This document shows, piece by piece, positions 53,952-62,279 of a stretch of DNA of 62,279 nt. The stretch is taken from positions 1 through 62,279 of the forward strand of contig NZ_RARB01000013.1 in the NCBI RefSeq assembly GCF_003612015.1, read 5' to 3'. A model generated the notes under the pieces. It was not told the origin of the DNA. It ran no database searches and saw only the letters and a program-made list of their open reading frames with translations. Both the position numbers and the translations under genes were made by a program. Position 1 is the stretch's first letter. Each line of letters opens with the position of its first letter. Origin of the DNA: Pantoea piersonii. Lineage in GTDB: Bacteria > Pseudomonadota > Gammaproteobacteria > Enterobacterales > Enterobacteriaceae.

Positions 53952-54893
53952 GTGAAAAAAGTAATGCTGATGCTGGTTGCGCTGCTGATGGCTGCGGCCG
54001 CGCCCGCTCAGGCGGCGCAGAAGGTACGCCTGCTGCTCGACTGGTTCGTTAACCCTAATCATGCGGCGCTCTTCGCCGCCAAAGAGAGCGGTGCCTTTGC
54101 GCGTCAGGGACTGGATGTGGAGATGATCGCGCCAGCGGATTCCGCCTCAGTGCCGCTGCTGCTGGCGGCAGGCAAGGCCGATCTCGCCGTAAGCTACCAG
54201 CCGCAGCTCTATACGCTGGTGGATAAAGGGGTACCGGTGATCCGCGTCGGTACGCTAATCGGCCAGCCGCTTAATACGCTTACCACGCTTAAAAGCAGCC
54301 ATATCCATACGCTCAGGGATTTCGAGGGGAAAACGCTTGGTTACGCCATTCCGGGATTTGAAGATGTTGCTATTCAGACCATGCTCAAATCGGCAGGCGT
54401 AGATGTCGGCAAGGTTAAGCTGATCAATCTGAATATGGATGCCGCCTCGGCGCTGCTCAGCCATAAAATCGACGGCGCGATGACCATCTATCGCAATTAT
54501 GAGCTGCTGGAACTCAGGCAGCAGGGCGCAGAGACCCTGACGTTTAAACCGGAGGAGCATGGCGTTCCCGCCTATGACGAACTGATCGTACTGGCGAACG
54601 CTGGTACGGCGGCGACCGACCCGCGTATCGGCAAGTTTCTGCATGGGCTGAACGAGGGCGTAGCTTATTTGCGCGCGCATCCTGAAGCGGTCTGGCAGGC
54701 TTTTATTAAGGCTTATCCGGAGCTGAATACGCCGCTTAATCACCAGGCCTGGCAGGCGACGCTGCCGCTTTTCGCCAGCGACGCCGGCAGGTTGGATGAG
54801 GCACGCTATCAGGCTTTTGCCCACTATATGCTGGACAACAAACTTATCGGTCAAATCGCGCCCCTGTCGCGCTACTCGTTGCCGACACAGTAA
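53952..54893 (+). CDS. thiY: Pyrimidine precursor-binding protein (ThiY/NMT1-THI5 family)
   Basis: A 313-residue periplasmic protein. A signal peptide (cleavage near A-Q-A-A) precedes an NMT1/THI5-like fold with [13 protein letters not shown]. ThiY proteins bind N-formyl-4-amino-5-aminomethyl-2-methylpyrimidine, a thiamine breakdown product that is recycled to HMP. The ligand may be that compound or HMP itself. It is the last gene of the TPP-regulated operon, AAGGA precedes it, and the gap from the permease is 9 bases. Confidence 0.88.
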   Translation: MKKVMLMLVALLMAAAAPAQAAQKVRLLLDWFVNPNHAALFAAKESGAFARQGLDVEMIAPADSASVPLLLAAGKADLAVSYQPQLYTLVDKGVPVIRVGTLIGQPLNTLTTLKSSHIHTLRDFEGKTLGYAIPGFEDVAIQTMLKSAGVDVGKVKLINLNMDAASALLSHKIDGAMTIYRNYELLELRQQGAETLTFKPEEHGVPAYDELIVLANAGTAATDPRIGKFLHGLNEGVAYLRAHPEAVWQAFIKAYPELNTPLNHQAWQATLPLFASDAGRLDEARYQAFAHYMLDNKLIGQIAPLSRYSLPTQ

Positions 54894-54963
54894 CGCTGGC
54901 GTTTGTTCACATCTTCTTTTATCTGACGCGACTAGACTTAAGGAAAAGGACAAGGAGCGAAAG

Positions 54964-55482
54964 ATGCAAGAGAAGATCACGCTGGTGGCTGGCGATATCA
55001 CCAAAATCAACGCGGACGCCATCGTTAACGCAGCGAACAGTTCGCTGCTCGGCGGCGGCGGTGTGGACGGCGCGATTCATCGCGCCGGCGGGCCGGAAAT
55101 AGTGGAGGAGTGTAAAATCATCCGTAACCGCCAGGGCGGCTGCCATACCGGCGACGCGGTGATCACCACCGCAGGAAAACTGCCTGCGCGCTACGTCATT
55201 CACACTGTCGGTCCGGTATGGAACGGAGGCAGTCAGAACGAGGCTGAACTGCTGAAGCGCGCCTACCAGAGCTGTTTCAGGCTGGCGCAGCAGCACGATA
55301 TCAAGACGATTGCCTTTCCCAGCATCAGTACCGGTATCTACCGTTTTCCGAAGAAAAGAGCGGCCGAAATCGCCCTGGAGGCGATTCGCGACGCGCTGGC
55401 GGATAATCCGGCGCTGGAGGAGGTTAAAATTGTCTGCTTCGATGAAGAGAATTTCGAGATTTATGCCGGTCTGCTTAACTAG
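54964..55482 (+). CDS. ymdB: O-acetyl-ADP-ribose deacetylase, macrodomain protein YmdB
   Basis: A 172-residue macrodomain protein. It carries G-D-I-T, the [16 protein letters not shown] loop and the second loop [10 protein letters not shown]. YmdB hydrolyses O-acetyl-ADP-ribose and ADP-ribosyl modifications, and in E. coli it also restrains RNase III. I chose ATG 54964 because AAGGAG lies upstream; a longer ORF runs into thiY. It overlaps the end of a convergent small gene by 4 bases. Confidence 0.92.
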   Translation: MQEKITLVAGDITKINADAIVNAANSSLLGGGGVDGAIHRAGGPEIVEECKIIRNRQGGCHTGDAVITTAGKLPARYVIHTVGPVWNGGSQNEAELLKRAYQSCFRLAQQHDIKTIAFPSISTGIYRFPKKRAAEIALEAIRDALADNPALEEVKIVCFDEENFEIYAGLLN

Positions 55483-55637
55483 CCCATCGCCACGCCATAA
55501 ATAAGCACCGCCACTGCCACAACGGCATAGACGCCCGCGCGCGTCAGCAGATTTTTCTGCTGGCGCTTAACGCCCACGATTAAGAAACCCAGCGCGACGC
55601 AAAGCGCCATCAGTGAAACCAGTAAGTATGCTGTCAT
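55479..55637 (-). CDS. Small two-helix membrane protein, unknown
   Basis: A 52-residue protein with two hydrophobic helices (about 4-22 and 35-51), separated by a basic turn K-R-Q-Q-K-N. GGGAG lies 6 bases before the ATG. It is convergent with ymdB and overlaps its stop by 4 bases. I do not recognise the family. The clean layout (ribosome site, two helices, positive turn) suggests a real gene. Confidence 0.65.
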   Translation of the reverse strand: MTAYLLVSLMALCVALGFLIVGVKRQQKNLLTRAGVYAVVAVAVLIYGVAMG

Positions 55638-55716
55638 GCCTGACTCCCGATAAAAAAAGCCTTATTTAACATGCCAGCATCAGCGGCGATAGCCGATTTA
55701 CACTTCTGTTAAAAAC

Positions 55717-57036
55717 TCACCTCAGCCCATTCTCCGGACGCGCCAGCCCCAGGGTATCGCGCAGCGTGCCTTCTGGATAGGTCGTGCGGAAGACCCCGGC
55801 GCGCTGTAAACGCGGCACCACTTCCTCAAGAAACAGATTGCCGCTCGCTTCCAGATAGGTCGGCAGTACGACGAAGCCGTCGCACGCGCCGCTGTGATAC
55901 CACGCGATCATCATTGCCGCCACATCATCCGGCGTGCCGACCGGTGAAGGAAAGGAGAGGCTTTCTGCATAGCGAACCGCCATCTCGCCCAGCGTCAGCT
56001 TCTCTTCAAGCGCCTGCGCAATCACATACTGGAAGCGCCCTTTGCTGCCGGTGATAATATCGCGCAGATCCGGCGCTGGCTTATCCAGGGGATACTGCGC
56101 CAGGTCATGATTCATGCTGGCGGACATAAAGCTCAGCGCCGATTCAACGGTGATCAGCGACTTAAGATAGCGATCTTTCTCCTGTGCCGCGGCGCGCGTT
56201 TCCGCCAGCACCGGCACGATGCCAGGCAGAACGCGCAGCCGATCCGGCGTACGGCCGTACTGCTGCGCTTTGCTTTTCAGCGTCTGGTAAAAACGCCGCG
56301 CGCGCTGCTGATCCGGCTGCACCACGAACAGGACCTCGGCGTGCTGCGCCGCCAGATCGATAAACGCTTCGGATACGCCCGCCTGGATCACGACCGGATA
56401 GCCCTGAGGCGGACGCGGGATATTGAGCGGCCCGCGCACATCAAAGAAGGTTTCATGGTGGTTGAGATAGCGAAAGCCATCGGGCCGGGCGAATAGCGCG
56501 TTGGCTTTGTCGATCACGATGGCGTCATCGTCAAAGCTGTCCCACAGCTTTTTCATCAGCGTAATAAACTCAGCGGCGCGCGCGTAGCGCTCGGCGTGGG
56601 AATAGTGACTGTCACGGCCAAAATTGCGCGCTTCGGCGTCGCTGACCGAGGTGACCAGGTTCCACGCCGCGCGTCCGCCGCTGAGGTGGTCGATATTCGC
56701 CAGCTGCCGCGCGGTAGTGTAGGGCAGCGAATAGGAAGAAGAAACGGTGCCGCCCAGGCCGATGCGGTCAGTCACCGCCGCGAGCGCGGCAAGCAGCGTC
56801 AGCGGTTCCGACCAGCCCTGCGGGCGGCTGCGCACCGTGGCGCTGAGGTCGCCGCCGTAGATATCGTCAATCGCCAGCTTGTCTGCGACAAAAATCATAT
56901 CAAGCTTTGCGGCTTCAGCCTGTTGGGCGATGCGGCGAAACAGCGGCCAGTTCGTGCCGCCGCTGGAGACGGCCTCAGGGTGACGCCAGCCGCCCTGGTG
57001 GATGCCTGCATCAAGATAGAGCGCGATATTCATCAT
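55717..57036 (-). CDS. LLM-class flavin-dependent monooxygenase (NtaA/SnaA/DszA type)
   Basis: A 439-residue FMNH2-dependent monooxygenase of the NtaA/SnaA/DszA family. It begins N-I-A-L-Y-L-D-A-G-I-H-Q-G-G-W-R and has the conserved G-G-R-A-A-W-N-L-V-T-S. It needs reduced flavin from a separate reductase, not encoded here. It follows an SsuA-like binding protein gene by 12 bases, so the pair probably captures and oxidises an organosulfur compound, or a related chelate, to release sulfur. AAGGAG precedes ATG 57036; ATG 57033 is possible. Confidence 0.88.
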   Translation of the reverse strand: MMNIALYLDAGIHQGGWRHPEAVSSGGTNWPLFRRIAQQAEAAKLDMIFVADKLAIDDIYGGDLSATVRSRPQGWSEPLTLLAALAAVTDRIGLGGTVSSSYSLPYTTARQLANIDHLSGGRAAWNLVTSVSDAEARNFGRDSHYSHAERYARAAEFITLMKKLWDSFDDDAIVIDKANALFARPDGFRYLNHHETFFDVRGPLNIPRPPQGYPVVIQAGVSEAFIDLAAQHAEVLFVVQPDQQRARRFYQTLKSKAQQYGRTPDRLRVLPGIVPVLAETRAAAQEKDRYLKSLITVESALSFMSASMNHDLAQYPLDKPAPDLRDIITGSKGRFQYVIAQALEEKLTLGEMAVRYAESLSFPSPVGTPDDVAAMMIAWYHSGACDGFVVLPTYLEASGNLFLEEVVPRLQRAGVFRTTYPEGTLRDTLGLARPENGLR

Positions 57037-57048
57037 TATTTTCTCTCC

Positions 57049-57957
57049 TTAAGGCTGGCGAAAAAAGCTGGCGTCGATCATCGCGTCGGCTCTTAGCCCG
57101 GGTTTGATCAGGCCACTTTGGGCAAAGGTGTCGATAGCGGCCTGCTGGCGCTGCTGCACCGTCGCCACATCGCTTAGCGGCGCGTTGTTCTCGCGCTTCA
57201 CCTTGTTCAGCGCCACCGCATCTGGCAGGCGCAGCAGCTTCGCGATGCCCTCTGCATACGCCTGCGGATGGGCTATGCCCCATTCGCGCGCGCGAATCAG
57301 CCGCTGCCGAAAATCCTGTAGCGCTGTACGTTTATCCGCAATGGCGCGATCGGTCGCTACCAGGTAACTGGATACCGGGAAGGCATCGCCATCTACCGCA
57401 ATGACCGCCCCGGACTGGGCGACAGCAAAAGAGACATAAGGCTCCCATGTAGCGACCGCGTCTACCGCGCCGCTATCCAGCGCCAGCGTCGCTTCGGCAG
57501 GCGTGGTAAAGACAAACTGCACGCTGTCGGCAGGCAAGTGCGCGTTGTTCAGGGCATTAAAAACCAGGTTTTGTCCGGAGGAGCCTTTCACCGTGGCAAT
57601 CTTTTTACCTTTCAGATCGGCGGCGCTTTTAATGCTGCTGCCTTTTTTTACGATGATGGCATTGCCCAGATATTGCGATGCCTGTATGGCTTTAAGGGGG
57701 GCGCCCGACGCGACGGCAAACGACAGCGGGCCGTCGCCCACCAGACCGGCATCCAGATGGCTGGCGTTAAGCGATTCCAGCAGCGGCGCGGCGTTAGGAA
57801 ACTCATACCATTTCACTTCATAGGACAGATGGCTGAGTTCTCCCGCTGCTTCCATGACGGCGCGCGCATTGCCCTTTTGATCGCCAACTATCAGTTCGGT
57901 ATCCGCCGCCTGGCTGGCAAAAGCGGTCAGGCACAGCGTTAACGCTAGCATTTTCAT
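57049..57957 (-). CDS. SsuA-like ABC transporter substrate-binding protein
   Basis: A 302-residue periplasmic protein with a short signal peptide (cleavage near A-S-Q-A-A) and an SsuA/TauA-like fold (V-G-D-G-P-L-S-F-A, D-A-V-A-T-W-E-P-Y). It differs from the SsuA-like protein at 29.5 kb. It is the first gene of an operon with the LLM monooxygenase. Permease and ATPase are absent, so the transporter must be shared. The ligand is presumably a sulfonate or sulfate ester. Confidence 0.86.
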   Translation of the reverse strand: MKMLALTLCLTAFASQAADTELIVGDQKGNARAVMEAAGELSHLSYEVKWYEFPNAAPLLESLNASHLDAGLVGDGPLSFAVASGAPLKAIQASQYLGNAIIVKKGSSIKSAADLKGKKIATVKGSSGQNLVFNALNNAHLPADSVQFVFTTPAEATLALDSGAVDAVATWEPYVSFAVAQSGAVIAVDGDAFPVSSYLVATDRAIADKRTALQDFRQRLIRAREWGIAHPQAYAEGIAKLLRLPDAVALNKVKRENNAPLSDVATVQQRQQAAIDTFAQSGLIKPGLRADAMIDASFFRQP

Positions 57958-58204
57958 CTTTGATTTCCCGGGGAAAAAGAAACCAGACTAAGTTTTCTCA
58001 GCTGAAAGAGGTAATAACGAATGCGGGAAAGGTTTTCTGCGCTGAGAATAACGACGAGGATGTTCAGGCAAAAAGATTATTAATTGCGAAAGTAATTTTT
58101 AGGTGAAAATAAAGATACAAGACGAAAATTCCTAAAAAAACTCACCGCTTTAAATCAATTACCGATAAACTGCGCTATCCATCCCGCCGCTTCTTACTGA
58201 TTTA

Positions 58205-59281
58205 ATGAATTATTACTCTCCTGATGACAGGCATTTGAAGTTACGCTCGACCCGGTTCGTCAGGCGTATGTTTGCTATGCGACAGTTGGGCACCATTCTC
58301 TGCTTTTATCCCATCCTCTCGGTGTTAATGGAGTCGGGGAAGGGCCTTAGCGTCTGCGCGCTGCTTTTCGTCAACGCTTTTTTCTGGCCCTGGATGGCCT
58401 GGCGGCTGGCGCTTGCTTCTGACGACCCGACCGGGCGCGAGCGCATTAACCTGACGCTGGACGCTGCCTTTGGCGGCGTCTGGGTGGCGATGATGGCGCT
58501 TAGCCCATTGCCATCGTTCGTGATCATGGCGATTCTGGTGGCGGATCGCTACGCGGCGGGCGGTTGGGCGCAGCTTATCGCCGCGCTGCAGGCTTTTCTG
58601 GTCGCCTTTGTGCTGGTGTGGGCGCTGCAAGGCGCGCCGGTCAATATGAACTTCAGTACGCGAACGGTCTGGCTGACGTTGCCGCTCGCCACTTTCTATC
58701 TGCTGGCACTGAGCGTGGTTTCTTATAACCTGACGCTGAATCTGCGCCTGAAGAATCGCGAGCTGGAGCGCATCGCGCTGATGGATCCCGGGCTAAAGAT
58801 CCCTAACCGACGGCTGTTTGAGCGTCGTCTGGAGAGCGAGTTTCTACGTACCCGCCGTGGAGAAAGCGCCGCCTGGCTGATGCTTATCGATGTGGACCAT
58901 TTCAAGGCGGTAAATGACAACTTTGGCCATGAGGCGGGAGATTTTTTACTGGCAGAGATCTCCGCGCTGCTGCGCGACGGTGTCGGTATTGAGGATATTC
59001 CGGCGCGCTTCGGCGGTGATGAGCTGTGCGTTATCGTGCGCGATGCTCAGGAGGCGGCAATCCTGGCGCTGGCGAAAACCCTGCAGACCCGCATCTCGCA
59101 GCTTCGCCTTCCCGCCTCGGCTGATTTCTCCTGCACCGTCAGTATCGGCATCGCGCCCGCCAGCAAGGTGGATTCGATCCACAGCTGGCTGCGTCACGCC
59201 GATGAGGCGCTTTACCAGGTCAAGCGCGGCGGGCGTAACGGCGTGCATCTCTGGCAGCCGTCTGAGGGTGTAACGCACTAA
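58205..59281 (+). CDS. MASE2-GGDEF protein (AdrA/DgcC-like), atypical active site
   Basis: A 358-residue membrane protein. An N-terminal MASE2-type sensor with about five helices (1-180) precedes a GGDEF domain (about 195-355), the layout of AdrA/DgcC. The signature reads G-G-D-E-L at residues 270-274. The usual D-x-L-T-G-L-x-N-R-R reads D-P-G-L-K-I-P-N-R-R. No RxxD inhibition site lies before it. It may be an active cyclase without feedback or a degenerate one. The start at 58205 lacks a clear ribosome site. Confidence 0.86.
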   Translation: MNYYSPDDRHLKLRSTRFVRRMFAMRQLGTILCFYPILSVLMESGKGLSVCALLFVNAFFWPWMAWRLALASDDPTGRERINLTLDAAFGGVWVAMMALSPLPSFVIMAILVADRYAAGGWAQLIAALQAFLVAFVLVWALQGAPVNMNFSTRTVWLTLPLATFYLLALSVVSYNLTLNLRLKNRELERIALMDPGLKIPNRRLFERRLESEFLRTRRGESAAWLMLIDVDHFKAVNDNFGHEAGDFLLAEISALLRDGVGIEDIPARFGGDELCVIVRDAQEAAILALAKTLQTRISQLRLPASADFSCTVSIGIAPASKVDSIHSWLRHADEALYQVKRGGRNGVHLWQPSEGVTH

Positions 59282-59503
59282 AGTGACTGGTGTTTTGACC
59301 GGTGGCAAAACGCCAGGCGGAACGGGTTTATACAACGGCTAGTGAGCTGCTCAAATACCAGGCCCACTTATCCTTTATTTCTGAATAAACCGTCCGGCAG
59401 ACAGCTTGCCGGGCTCTGTTTCCTCGTTTGGGCTTATGTGTAACCTGTTAAACGACGCGCGTTATATGCGCGCTTCTCTCTGCCACCCTGCGTAAACGCC
59501 CAT

Positions 59504-60589
59504 TTAAAGCGTGCGATAGCGGCCAGGCGTACAACCATACTCTTTCTGAAAATTCCGTATAAAATGCGCGCAATCACTGAACCCGGTTCTTAGCGCAATT
59601 TCAGTAATAGTTTCAGTCGAGTTCTTCAACAGCCAGCTGGCATATTTGAGACGCGTGGCGCGAATAAACTCTTGCGGCGATTTACCAAATTCGTCATGAA
59701 ACAGGCGAGTCAGATGACGAGGGCTGATATGAACTTCTGCGGCCAGCCAGGCTGTCGATATCTGTTTTACCAGCGATTTTTCAATTAAAAAAACCGCGCT
59801 GCGCAGGCGAGGGTCACTGACCCTGGTGAAACCGATCGCTCTGGCTACGGATATCGCAGTGTCATCAATTTTGTTTGGTATAGATATCTGATGAATAGCT
59901 TTTGTCGCGCGATCCGGGCCGCAATGTCGACGGATAAGTTCAGTAGCGAGACTGATCGTTGAAATCCCGCCGGAGCAGGTCAGTATATCGCCTTCATCAA
60001 TGAAATCATGACCTGTTTCAGCATAAACCGCCGGATACAATCTACGGAAATCCGCTATATGGTAGGGGTGAATGGCGGCCCTGCGAGAGTCCAGCCACCC
60101 CTCTTCGGCAAGAATAAAGCTGCCGGTACAGATGCCAATAAGCGGGATGCCCTCCTGTCTGGCATGATGCAAATAGTCCCGACCGGCAGAATGGCCATTT
60201 TTAAGGCTCCGCAGCAGACCGCCAATAACGGCAATATAAGTAAACTCAGCAGGAGACCGGAAAGGGCCATCAGGCTGAACAGAGGTCCCTGAGCTTGCCA
60301 GAACCGGTTCGGCTGGATAATGACTCATCACATACCATGAGCATCGCGTTTTCTGGCTATTATCGCCAAAATCCGCCGCATGGCGCAGTGCATCGATTAG
60401 GCCTGCCAGCGCTAATAGTGGAAATTCCGGCCAGAGGATAATCCCTACGCTTATTTCAGGCTTAGCAGCAGCCTGCTTACCGGCAATATTGTCTATATCT
60501 GAAATAAAATCACAGGAAACAGCCGTTTGTTCCTCACTCCGTACAGAGCGCTGGTGGTTATTCTTTGCCAGGATGTTGCTCATGCTCAT
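59504..60589 (-). CDS. GlxA-type AraC regulator with DJ-1/PfpI domain
   Basis: A 361-residue regulator. A DJ-1/PfpI-like domain (about 40-215, with I-G-I-C-T-G-S-F-I-L-A-E) is followed by a C-terminal AraC double HTH (about 265-361, ending G-C-T-P-G-R-Y-R). This is the GlxA/FtrA/ArgR-like class, which senses a small metabolite. The start ATG 60589 overlaps the stop of the DMT transporter (ATGA), so both are in one operon and the exporter is the likely target. The longer ORF reading upstream is antisense-like extension. Confidence 0.88.
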   Translation of the reverse strand: MSMSNILAKNNHQRSVRSEEQTAVSCDFISDIDNIAGKQAAAKPEISVGIILWPEFPLLALAGLIDALRHAADFGDNSQKTRCSWYVMSHYPAEPVLASSGTSVQPDGPFRSPAEFTYIAVIGGLLRSLKNGHSAGRDYLHHARQEGIPLIGICTGSFILAEEGWLDSRRAAIHPYHIADFRRLYPAVYAETGHDFIDEGDILTCSGGISTISLATELIRRHCGPDRATKAIHQISIPNKIDDTAISVARAIGFTRVSDPRLRSAVFLIEKSLVKQISTAWLAAEVHISPRHLTRLFHDEFGKSPQEFIRATRLKYASWLLKNSTETITEIALRTGFSDCAHFIRNFQKEYGCTPGRYRTL

Positions 60590-61509
60590 TTGCCTGTGTA
60601 TGACGTAGGGCTCTCTCTGAGGCGGTGATTCTCTCGCCCAAGGCGCGTTAGCATCAGACCGGAAAGAATAAGTACCGAGCCGGTTAGAAAACTGGATTGC
60701 AGCGTCTCTCCGAGGGATACCGCCCCGGCTGCAATGCCCATGACCGGCGTCAGAAGGATCAGCGTGCCCAGCGATGAGACGTGATAATAGCGTAATAAGG
60801 TGAACCAGCACAGATAGCTGATTACAGACACGATAATCGTCTGGTACGCCAGGCTGAGCAGCACTGCCGCGTTCAGAATAAAGCGTGTTTCATGCGTGAA
60901 ACACGCAGCCAGGGCCAGCATAAGGCTGGTGATGGTCAGCTGATAAAAAAGTGTGCAGGCAGGCGGCAGGGTAGACAGCTGAGAGGTGCGAATAATAATG
61001 CTGGAGATGCCCCAGGAGAGACCGGCAGCCAGAGCGAAGAGATCGCCTGCTGTCGCAGAGCGATCGGCAAAAGAAAACTGTACGGCTACGGCAATACCTG
61101 CGAACGCAACGATTATTCCTGACCATTGCAGCCGCGTCATTCTCTCATCGCGAACCAAAAAATGCAGGCCGACCGCGGTGAACAGCGGGGCGGTGTAGAG
61201 AAACAGCGTAATATGCCCGGTAGAGGTTTTAGGTATTCCCAGCGCAACCATAAAAAATTCCAGAGCAAACAGCAGTCCAGTGCATAACCCTGAGAAAGCG
61301 ACGCCAGGCGTTTTCAGGTGAAGGGTGATCCCATCCCGACGATTAAACAGAATAAAAACGATCAGTGCAGAGAGACCTGATCGAATGGATAGCTGCAGCA
61401 TGGGTGAAACATATTGCTCAACCATCTTTATTGCGACCTGTTGAGAACCCCAGATGGCGCAAATAAAAAACATAATAAAAAAAACAGAAGCATCCAGACT
61501 TTTGCGCAT
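60586..61509 (-). CDS. EamA/RhaT family DMT transporter
   Basis: A 307-residue inner-membrane protein with ten hydrophobic helices in two EamA repeats (C-A-I-W-G-S-Q-Q-V-A-I-K near the start). Such proteins usually export amino acids or related metabolites. The AraC-type regulator is translationally coupled behind it. Substrate unknown. The 530-base gap upstream is shared with the bamA-like gene, which diverges. Confidence 0.87.
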   Translation of the reverse strand: MRKSLDASVFFIMFFICAIWGSQQVAIKMVEQYVSPMLQLSIRSGLSALIVFILFNRRDGITLHLKTPGVAFSGLCTGLLFALEFFMVALGIPKTSTGHITLFLYTAPLFTAVGLHFLVRDERMTRLQWSGIIVAFAGIAVAVQFSFADRSATAGDLFALAAGLSWGISSIIIRTSQLSTLPPACTLFYQLTITSLMLALAACFTHETRFILNAAVLLSLAYQTIIVSVISYLCWFTLLRYYHVSSLGTLILLTPVMGIAAGAVSLGETLQSSFLTGSVLILSGLMLTRLGRENHRLRESPTSYTGK

Positions 61510-62039
61510 AGACCTTTTCTTCAGTTACAGGGACAAACTGGCCCTCTGATGGATAATCGGGGCTATTCTCGGATACCAAAGAGCCGTCGGATTGTACGGT
61601 AAGGACGAAGGCTATAACGCAAGAGACAATTTCTATAAAGACGGTAAATAAAACCTCAACCGCCTGATCGGGTATGCCAGGCGTTGCTGGTAAGCAGAAG
61701 CTAAATTTAAACGCTTTATTTAAACTGACTACACAAGAGCCTCTCGTGTCGGAAACAGGATTAAACGACCTTTTTATTATAAGGTTAAGCGTATTTCATC
61801 AGGTCTGGGGGAATAAGGAGGAGTCTTATGTAAGCCATATTTAATTAATCCGTTATCATTTTCTATTTTTGTGTAAAAGAACAGAAAATGCCTCTTTTGT
61901 CATTGAATCTTAGTAGGTAAAACCTGTCTGTTAGCGTGAGTAATCGGGGCCGCGTCAGCGATTAGTAAATATAATTTATTACTTATCGCCTGAGAAAACT
62001 TTTACGTTATTTGAAAATAAAACAGGCTTTAAGATATTA
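61510..62039. other. Divergent promoter region with a start-stop minimal ORF
   Basis: About 530 bases between the DMT and bamA-like genes. It contains TAAGGAGG (61814-61821), 6 bases before ATG TAA (61828-61833), a perfect ribosome site for an ORF with no sense codon after Met. Otherwise A/T-rich, with nothing recognised. Confidence 0.5.
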
Positions 62040-62279
62040 ATGAAAAAAACCATTGTTGCCTTAATTATGCTGAACAGCTCAGTTGCCTGGTGCGCAGACG
62101 ATTTTGTGGTAAAGGATATTCATTTCGAAGGGCTGCAGCGAGTCGCCGTCGGCGCAGCTCTGCTGAGCATGCCGGTACGCGTTGGCGATACGGTTAATGA
62201 CGAAGATGTCAAAAATACCATTCGTTCACTCTTTGCTACCGGCAACTTTGAGGATGTTCAGGTCCTGCGCGACGGAACT
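62040..62279 (+). CDS. BamA-like outer-membrane assembly factor, 5' part
   Basis: The first 80 residues of a BamA/Omp85 protein, cut by the window end. A signal peptide (cleavage near W-C-A) is followed by POTRA 1, almost word for word that of enterobacterial BamA as recalled ([18 protein letters not shown], then G-D-T-V-N-D-E-D). BamA inserts beta-barrel proteins into the outer membrane and is normally a single essential chromosomal gene next to skp and lpxD. Here the neighbours differ, so this is probably a second, plasmid-borne copy. No strong ribosome site is seen. Confidence 0.85.
   Translation, partial: MKKTIVALIMLNSSVAWCADDFVVKDIHFEGLQRVAVGAALLSMPVRVGDTVNDEDVKNTIRSLFATGNFEDVQVLRDGT

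Overview
The window looks like part of a large enterobacterial plasmid, most probably from Pantoea or a close Erwiniaceae relative. It carries a RepFIB-type replication initiator flanked by 15-bp iterons, a P1-type parA-parB pair with parS-like sites, and a thiOSGF thiamine operon behind a TPP riboswitch. That combination is typical of the Large Pantoea Plasmid (LPP-1) family. Most other proteins resemble enterobacterial chromosomal families (Sad, YbiU, YbiV, YciT, YahK, YghA, YmdB, YgeA, BamA). The host assignment is inference from gene content; no database was searched. I found no rRNA, tRNA, intact insertion sequence or CRISPR array.

Layout. 0-9 kb: small accessory genes (Nudix hydrolase, GNAT acetyltransferase, MarR with a divergent dienelactone hydrolase, an XRE membrane protein, a PAS-GGDEF diguanylate cyclase, a broken SDR gene, an MscS channel, a ketopantoate-reductase-like enzyme). 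9-16.5 kb: a LysR regulator, then a carbohydrate locus of a GPH transporter, a GH88/105 unsaturated glycuronyl hydrolase, a zinc dehydrogenase and a LacI regulator. Four near-identical 16-bp palindromes mark a probable private regulon. 16.8-24.2 kb: LysR/SDR divergent pair, DUF4142 exported protein, a COG0523 metal GTPase behind a Zur-box-like site, an FAD oxidoreductase and succinate-semialdehyde dehydrogenase.

24.4-29.5 kb is the plasmid backbone: DnaA box, GATC cluster, 5 phased iterons, repA, 22 more iterons, parA operator, parA, parB, a terminator and two parS-like sites. 29.5-40.5 kb holds chromosomal-type genes (SsuA-like protein, FUSC pump, racemase, SDR/LysR pair, YciT-like, YbiU, YbiV, HxlR/alcohol dehydrogenase pair). 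At 40.58-40.89 kb a third parS-like site and further iterons reappear, so the replication/partition signals lie in two places 11 kb apart.

41-48 kb: gamma-glutamylcyclotransferase-like protein, GDSL autotransporter esterase, a KGG stress protein, a GH15-VOC operon and a YghA-like SDR. 48.3-55 kb: a DMT exporter, then the TPP riboswitch and thiO-thiS-thiG-thiF plus a pyrimidine-precursor ABC transporter, which would join thiazole synthesis and pyrimidine salvage in one transcript. 55-62 kb: YmdB macrodomain protein, a 52-residue membrane protein, a sulfur-scavenging pair (flavin monooxygenase and SsuA-like protein), a MASE2-GGDEF protein, an AraC/DMT operon, and the 5' part of a bamA paralogue running off the window.
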